Below, in pieces: positions 59,001-64,000 of a stretch of DNA of 64,000 nt. The stretch spans positions 372,001-436,000 of the forward strand of contig NC_054457.1 in NCBI RefSeq assembly GCF_900496995.4, read 5' to 3'. Origin of the DNA: Aquila chrysaetos chrysaetos. Taxonomy: Eukaryota > Chordata > Aves > Accipitriformes > Accipitridae. Numbering within the stretch: position 1 is the first letter of the stretch; every line of letters starts with the position of its first letter. A program made the translations under genes and the position numbers. The notes under the pieces are model-generated. The model searched no databases. It saw only the letters and a program-made list of their open reading frames with translations, and was not told the DNA's origin.

Positions 59001-59532
59001 CTATTATTGGTTTTATCCCTTTTCTGTCTTCTAGTTTCAAAGGATACTGTTTAATTTTGACAGGTTCCTTTCCGCCCTTTAATCTTATCACTATTGGTGC
59101 TGCATTCTTTGCTCTTCCCGGGACTTCAGAGGCCCACACGCCAGGGTATACTTGATTAACAATTTCCTGAGGAGTATTTGTATTACATTTCACTTGGGCT
59201 TGTAACAGGGCTAGGCTTAAGACATTAATCAACTGATTTTCCTTAATTCTCAAGACCATATTTCCTCTATCAAAGGTGATTTTTGCGTCTAGGTGTTCTA
59301 ATAGATCTCGTCCCAATAGAGACTGTGGGGACTCCGGTAAATACAAAAATTTATGTATTCCAATTTGTTTACCTAATTTGTATTTAAGTGGTTTTAAAAA
59401 GTATGCTTTTGTTTGTCGTCCAGTAGCCCCTCTTACTGTTACGAATTCGGTGTCCTCTGGTATTAACTTTTGATTTAACACTGAGTATGTTGCCCCTGTA
59501 TCTATTAAAAAGTCTATTTCTTGCTCCCCCAT
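56033..59532 (-). pseudogene. pro-pol (frameshifted)
   Basis: Three open pieces. 58276-59532: protease with active site DTGA (residues 11-14) and reverse transcriptase with catalytic Asp249 and YVDD (321-324). 57471-58175: connection and start of RNase H (WYTDGSS). 56033-57586: end of RNase H (TDSKYA), the integrase zinc finger (H183, H187, C217, C220), the catalytic triad D249-X57-D307-X35-E343 and a GPY/F-type C-terminal domain (EGPYQVLL). Frameshifts fall between about 58170 and 58280 and near 57560. The first piece is in frame with gag across a TGA, the gammaretroviral readthrough layout. All catalytic residues seen are present. The env start overlaps the end. Confidence 0.9.
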
Positions 59533-59586
59533 CCCTAGCTTAATTTTAACCAGAGGGTCCGCTAGGGTGGATTCCTCCGGTTCCCT

Positions 59587-61119
59587 TCATGCTTCGGAGG
59601 TAACATTGGCAACGACAGCACGATTCTCTAATTTAGGGCATTCTCCTTTCCAATGACCCGTTTCTTTGCAATAGGCACATTGATCTGATTTTAAAGGCTG
59701 TCGAGCACCCCTTCGATTCCCGTTTCCTCGACCTCTCCCACGAAGCAAGTTGCCTTGTCGTCCCAGTGCAGCCACAGTGGCTATGGCAATTGCCATCCCC
59801 AGTTTCTGTTTCTCATCCCTTTCCCTGTTCCGATATGCTCTCCAGGCTTCCTCCATTAATCTCTCTAAGTCTCTAATATCCGGCTCTTTTAATTTTTGGA
59901 GTTTTCTTCTTATGTCCTCTGAGGATTGCCCAAGAAATAAGGACACTAATTGCTGTCTCCCCACGTCAGATGAGGGGTCTAATGTGGTAAATTTTCACAT
60001 GGCTGCTCTTAACGGATCCAAAAATTCTGTTGGGGTCTCTGTCTGACCCTGTTTTATGGCATACAGATTCGACCAATTCACTGCTTTTGGTATTGCATTT
60101 TCAATACCTAATTTTATCCATTCTTGGTATCTTTTCAAAAGCCGATAATCAGTATTATCATTCGGGTCCCAATTGGGATCCGTTCTGGGCACATGATTAT
60201 CTACTGTGCCTGGTAAGGTTCCAGCAGTGATTTGAATCTGAACTTGTGTTTGAGCTGCTCTTATTACTAGTTGTTTTTTGGTCTCGGTTAGAGCATCCAA
60301 CATTAAATCGATGTCTTTCCAATCTGGGTCCTGATTTTTAACAATCAGTTCAAATCTTTTAGCAATCCCTTCAGGATCATCACGGTATCCTTTTACCACT
60401 TCTTTCCATGAATCCAAATCATTCATAGTGAAAGGTATTTTAATTCTAGTGGGGCCTGCCGTTCCCATTGCTTGTCTTAAGGGGGCCAGAAGCACCGGTC
60501 TCGTCTTACTCCGAGTACGAGCTGTAATCGGAGTAGAACCCTGGTCTTCAGAGTCCTGTTCGATGTTACCATTGCCCGCACTTGCCCCTGCCCCTTCTCC
60601 TTCTCCTCCAGGAGATCCTTCCATTATTGCCGGGACTGGAGGTGGTAATGGTGGGGAAACAAAATCCTCCATTCTCTCCTCAATTTCTCTTAGTTTTAAA
60701 CACCTCTGCCCTATGTTACAGGCTGAACAACATCTCTTCAATTTCTCAGAATCTCTTTTTTCCTTTTCCATTGCTAGCACAAGTGGGTCTTGCGGAGCTA
60801 TATTAACTCCGCACTCTCTTTGCCATTCTGGATGATTTCTCAAAGTGAAAAACATATCCGCATATATAACTTCATCCCATTTTCCCTCCCGCCTTAAAAA
60901 TAACATCAGCTGTAGCAATGTGTTATAATTCAAAGTTCCATTAAAAGGCCACACTTCGCCACTGTCCAGTCTATATAAAGGCCACCACTGGTTGCAATAT
61001 TTAATTAAGGTCTTTTTGTCCACGCTTCCGCCTGGAGGTCCCCCGATTTCCTTCCAATGTGCCAGGATACAACCTAAGGGGCTCTTTTCAATATTCCCAC
61101 CGCTCTGTTTCCCTCCCAT
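59587..61119 (-). pseudogene. gag (one premature stop)
   Basis: One frame ending with TGA at 59587-59589. The likely start is the Met at 61119 (MGGKQSGG, a myristoylation signal); an in-frame Met 33 bases upstream adds a short extension. Matrix comes first, then a CX2C-containing linker, a Pro-rich region with PPLPPPVP, a capsid, and a nucleocapsid with one CCHC knuckle (C-X2-C-X4-H-X4-C, 59638-59679) followed by few residues. A TGA at 59995-59997 inside capsid splits the frame. Arg/Gly-rich sequence surrounds the knuckle for RNA binding. Except for that stop it looks complete. Confidence 0.9.
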
Positions 61120-61120
61120 A

Positions 61121-61339
61121 TTACTCGCCCTGATTTCTGTCTGCCCAACCACAAATTATTTCCACTACGTACGTAGCTCTCTCCCTCTTGTCCCAGGAAG
61201 TCCAGACCCAACACTTAGGGCAGTCAATATCCTTTCCACAACCTATTTGCAACCTTTGTTTACACCACACACACTCCAGGATATATATAGATCTACACTC
61301 GTTTCCCGGATGCAAAAGACACCATTCATATATCCACAT
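61121..61339 (-). CDS. Small Cys/Trp-rich leader ORF upstream of gag
   Basis: 72 residues ending just before the gag start, in a different frame. It has eight Cys, including WCK, CPKCW and CG patterns, and seven Trp. It could be a leader peptide or part of an extended-Gag reading frame, or chance. I recognise no family. Confidence 0.3.
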   Translation of the reverse strand: MWIYEWCLLHPGNECRSIYILECVWCKQRLQIGCGKDIDCPKCWVWTSWDKRERATYVVEIICGWADRNQGE

Positions 61340-62006
61340 TTATATAATACACCAAACAGGGAATTTCTTACAATAACAACACCACAAGACAAGTAAGACA
61401 ATCAAACTCAGACTTATAACTAAAATAATAATGTACGAGTTCACATCCCAAACCATCAGTGAATCAATCACACCTCATTCGTCTCCGGCTGTACCTCCCA
61501 CGGAGTTATGAACTGCGGATCGGAATTTCACACACTCCCTGCAGCTGCTTCTCACTCACTCAATCATTCAATTTACCGTTTTGACACAGTTTTAACTCAG
61601 AACTCACAAACGGTATCCGTAATCCAATTCCGATGCTTGTTTACCACATTCAGTTAGCCGAAAGATCAAAACCAAAAGTACATGAGTGGGCACCAAACCA
61701 AACCTAAAGCACACAAAGTGCACAACAAAAGTGCCCAAACACGTATCAAACCAAATGCATACCAAGAGCATCGGCTACCTGGCATACGCTGTCCTGCATA
61801 AGTTAGTCTTATGACTTATGGATAGCTTTACAAATGACCGGTCCCAAACCCAAAGATACAAAATAAAGAATACCTCACACTCCTTTAGATGGTGTCCTTG
61901 TCTGCTCCCGCAGTGATCCGAGTGAGGCGAGGAGTCCCTCCGGGAAAATCCCGGGGGTACCCTAGGGAGTCCTGTTCTCAGCGGGTCCTGCAGCCGAGCA
62001 GAGTGG

Positions 62007-62024
62007 GTCCCTTCATGGTCGCCA
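62007..62024 (-). promoter_or_regulatory. Primer binding site, tRNA-Arg type
   Basis: TGGCGACCATGAAGGGAC on the minus strand, one base off the complement of the tRNA-Arg(TCG) 3' end as I know it. Three bases separate it from the LTR end. Confidence 0.82.
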
Positions 62025-62027
62025 GAT

Positions 62028-62635
62028 TGTTTCATAAATTGAGCATTCGGTGATGGAGTTCAGTATTCTTTATTGCAGCGCTGGAAGCACAGGGGATCGC
62101 TCCTCCAAACGTGCTTAACCACGAGCTTAACTGTATGGGTTAAATACATGCCTTACATACATATCACTAGATTTCCGAGAAATGTTATGCATAGTCATTA
62201 GTTATCCGAAAAGCTATTTAGCATATGTAAATGTCCTTTACGCAAGCGCATTGGAGGTCTCTGGTGGTCGTCCGGAGTCCTCTGGTGGTCGTCCATAGTC
62301 TTCCTCAATTGTCCACTGTTTGACCCTTGTTGTAGAGTTTGCGCCGTATGCTCCTCTTCTGGGCCTCAACAAACAACTCTCTGCTTATCTCCTACACTTT
62401 AGCTCAGACATCACAAAACGACAGAACATCTCCCCTTATCACACAGGATACCTCCACAACAAGACATATCATTACTACACGGCTTATGTCCTTGGCTTGT
62501 CTACGTAAATCAACTTATGAAGAACAGTTGGTAATCGTTCCTAACAAATTCCGAAGTCCTTATCTGACAATACACTGAGTCAAAGCATACGTTCTATTTC
62601 TGCATCTACTAGGCCTAGTGTCAGCCTCTGCATCA
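62028..62635 (-). mobile_element. 5' LTR (LTR-E)
   Basis: 608 bp from TGATGCAGAGGCTGAC (62635) to ATGAAACA (62028), paired with 54187-54794. Directly above it the sequence becomes the pol region of a plus-strand ERV. Confidence 0.92.
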
Positions 62636-64000
62636 GGCAATATATTCAAATGTTGAGCCTACCCTTAACCAGTCTCCCCCTAGAAGGAAGCATTAACAAG
62701 GACATCTTAAATCAAGTGTACCCGGGGGTATGGGCTACTGATGCACCTGGAAGAGTGAAAAGTGCTCCACCTGTTGAAGTTAGGATCAAGGAAGGATGAA
62801 AGCCGATTTGAAGGATGCTTTCTTTTGCCTCCCTCTCCATGAGACCAGCCAAAAATTATTTGCATTTGAATGGGAAAACCCCAAGAGTGGTCGAAAGACC
62901 CAGCTCACTTGGACGGTGTTGCCACAAGGATTCAAGAATAGTCCTACCATTTTCGGCAATCAACTTGCGAAAGACTTAGAATCCTGGGAAACCCCGTCTG
63001 AGGAGGGAAAGCTGTTGCAGTATGTGGATGATATCCTGATCGCCACCAAGACAGAGAAAGATTGTATAATATGGACGCCACTGAGCAGAAACACCTTGAG
63101 TGGAACAAGGAGACCGAACGAGCCTTTGAGCTACTGAAAAGGCTTTGATGTCAGCCCCGGCCTTAGGACTCCCAGATCTTATTTCTCAGCGGGAACACAG
63201 GAGAACCGGTACATCATGATGTTTGGAAACCATCGAAGCAACATACACAAGCCACCCAGACCTGAAAGACAGCCCCATGGAATGCGGGGAAACTTGGTTC
63301 ACAGACGGAAGCACTTGCGTCCTAAATGGTAATCGACATGCGGGATACGCCATCACCACCAGCCAAGAGTCTCTTACAGAAAAAACCCTAAAGCCACAGT
63401 GGGAAGGACCATTCCAAGTACTACTCACCTCCTTTACTGCAATCAGAATCAAGGAACAGACGCTTGGATTCATCACACCAGAGTGAAAAAGACACCCAAA
63501 ACTCCATGGAAAGTCACCTCAAAACCCGATGGACATTTAGTTTTTACGTGGTAATATGGGGAGTTGTGGGGACTCTGTGTAAGGCGGGGTGAAAACCTGT
63601 TTGTCAGATATAACCAGGAGCTAGCAAAGGATATTAATGTATCAAGCTGTTGGATGTGTACCTTAATACCCAACAAGGAGAAACCTTCCCGTTTATTGGT
63701 GTCCCCCTCAGAACAAACAGCACTAAAACACTATTGAATAGAACTGCCAACTATACTTGTTTATATGGAAATGGTTCCAGAACTATAGTGAAGTATAAAC
63801 TTGATCTGGATAGCAGAGACCCACATAATGATCGATACAATTGGTCTTGGAGATTAAAAGACATGGAAAGAGGCAGAGGGGGAGACCCCATAATGATGCG
63901 CCCCCATTATGCCAACACTTCTAGTTTTCTTGGGACACTGAATGGAACTTGCTTTCGATGTAATGAATCACACTCTACAGGGATAGCTAATACAGGATGG
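62636..64000 (+). pseudogene. Collapsed gammaretroviral pro-pol-env, runs off the window
   Basis: Plus strand. 62660-62798: the end of protease and start of reverse transcriptase (VYPGVWATDAPGR). 62800-63060: reverse-transcriptase palm with DLKDAFF and YVDD (about 63017-63028). 63070-63170: the following connection segment, in another frame. 63223-63400: RNase H (WFTDGS) joined directly to the integrase C-terminal domain (WEGPFQVLL, about 63396-63425), so the RNase H end and nearly all of integrase are deleted. From 63487: env surface subunit, with stops and a CWMC motif near 63651, continuing past 64000. It is related to but distinct from the LTR-E provirus. Confidence 0.85.

Larger units (their letters stand above)
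54187..62635 (-). mobile_element. Nearly complete gammaretrovirus-like provirus (LTR-E)
   Basis: Minus strand: 5' LTR (62028-62635), tRNA-Arg-type primer site (62007-62024), long leader, gag (59587-61119), pro-pol in the same frame after a TGA, env (54837-56084), polypurine tract and 3' LTR (54187-54794). The same-frame gag-stop-pol layout, a single CCHC knuckle, a GPY/F integrase tail and Env with CX6CC are gammaretroviral. Defects found are one stop in gag and at least two frameshifts in pol. Env is open. No target duplication is seen, and the flanks belong to two different, oppositely oriented ERVs. Confidence 0.93.

Overview
This is bird genomic DNA, probably from a neognath. The evidence is young CR1 LINEs with the typical ATTCTATG tail, several avian LTR families, and two exons of the vertebrate gene SV2C. 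No bacterial or phage feature is present. More than half of the window is endogenous retrovirus (ERV) or CR1, often nested. This density, plus decayed SV2C exons in conflicting orientation, suggests a low-recombination, female-specific (W) sequence carrying a broken copy of a Z-linked gene. SV2C being Z-linked in birds is recalled synteny, and the W assignment is inference.

LTR families are given working names. LTR-A is about 580 bp, begins TGTCCTGG and pairs with a tRNA-Lys1,2 primer site. LTR-B begins TGTGGACAC. LTR-C is a single solo copy. LTR-D is about 1.1 kb, begins TGTATTGGG and has a minisatellite-rich U3. LTR-E is gammaretrovirus-like and pairs with a tRNA-Arg primer site. LTR-F begins TGTGAGAGACTG. 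LTR-G is gammaretrovirus-like with a triplicated U3 unit. LTR-H belongs to a betaretrovirus-like element with a tRNA-Trp-type primer site.

Layout. 1-3287: 5' part of a minus-strand LTR-A provirus (LTR, primer site, a multi-membrane-segment leader ORF, a gag-like ORF), split by a solo LTR-B with a 6-bp target duplication. 3681-4200 and 5079-5506: solo LTRs. 8792-10208: stacked LTR and env remnants. 10209-17548: plus-strand betaretrovirus-like provirus (LTR, gag, dUTPase-protease, pol, deleted env) with a 1-kb LTR-E fragment inside gag. 18487-21520: LTR-D copies and a CR1 tail. 21521-34206: mostly single-copy DNA with SV2C exons on the minus strand (23227-23407) and the plus strand (32505-32656, with a stop), and one solo LTR-A. 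34207-43241: solo LTR-A, a hybrid LTR-D split by a CR1, and an LTR-A split by a full-length CR1 with both ORFs open. 44483-50817: LTR-F, a chimeric LTR-A/LTR-D provirus, a second LTR-F, an LTR-E and an LTR-D fragment. 52154-54186: LTR-F fragment and the 3' end of an LTR-G gammaretrovirus. 54187-62635: a nearly complete minus-strand LTR-E gammaretrovirus with two 608-bp LTRs. 62636-64000: a collapsed plus-strand gammaretrovirus running off the window.

No ERV here has all its genes open: each has stops, frameshifts or deletions. The full-length CR1 is the only element whose complete protein set reads open. Flanking target duplications (AGGACT, GTAGC, TGGGT, GAGGG, AGAAG, GCTGG) fix exact boundaries for six insertions.
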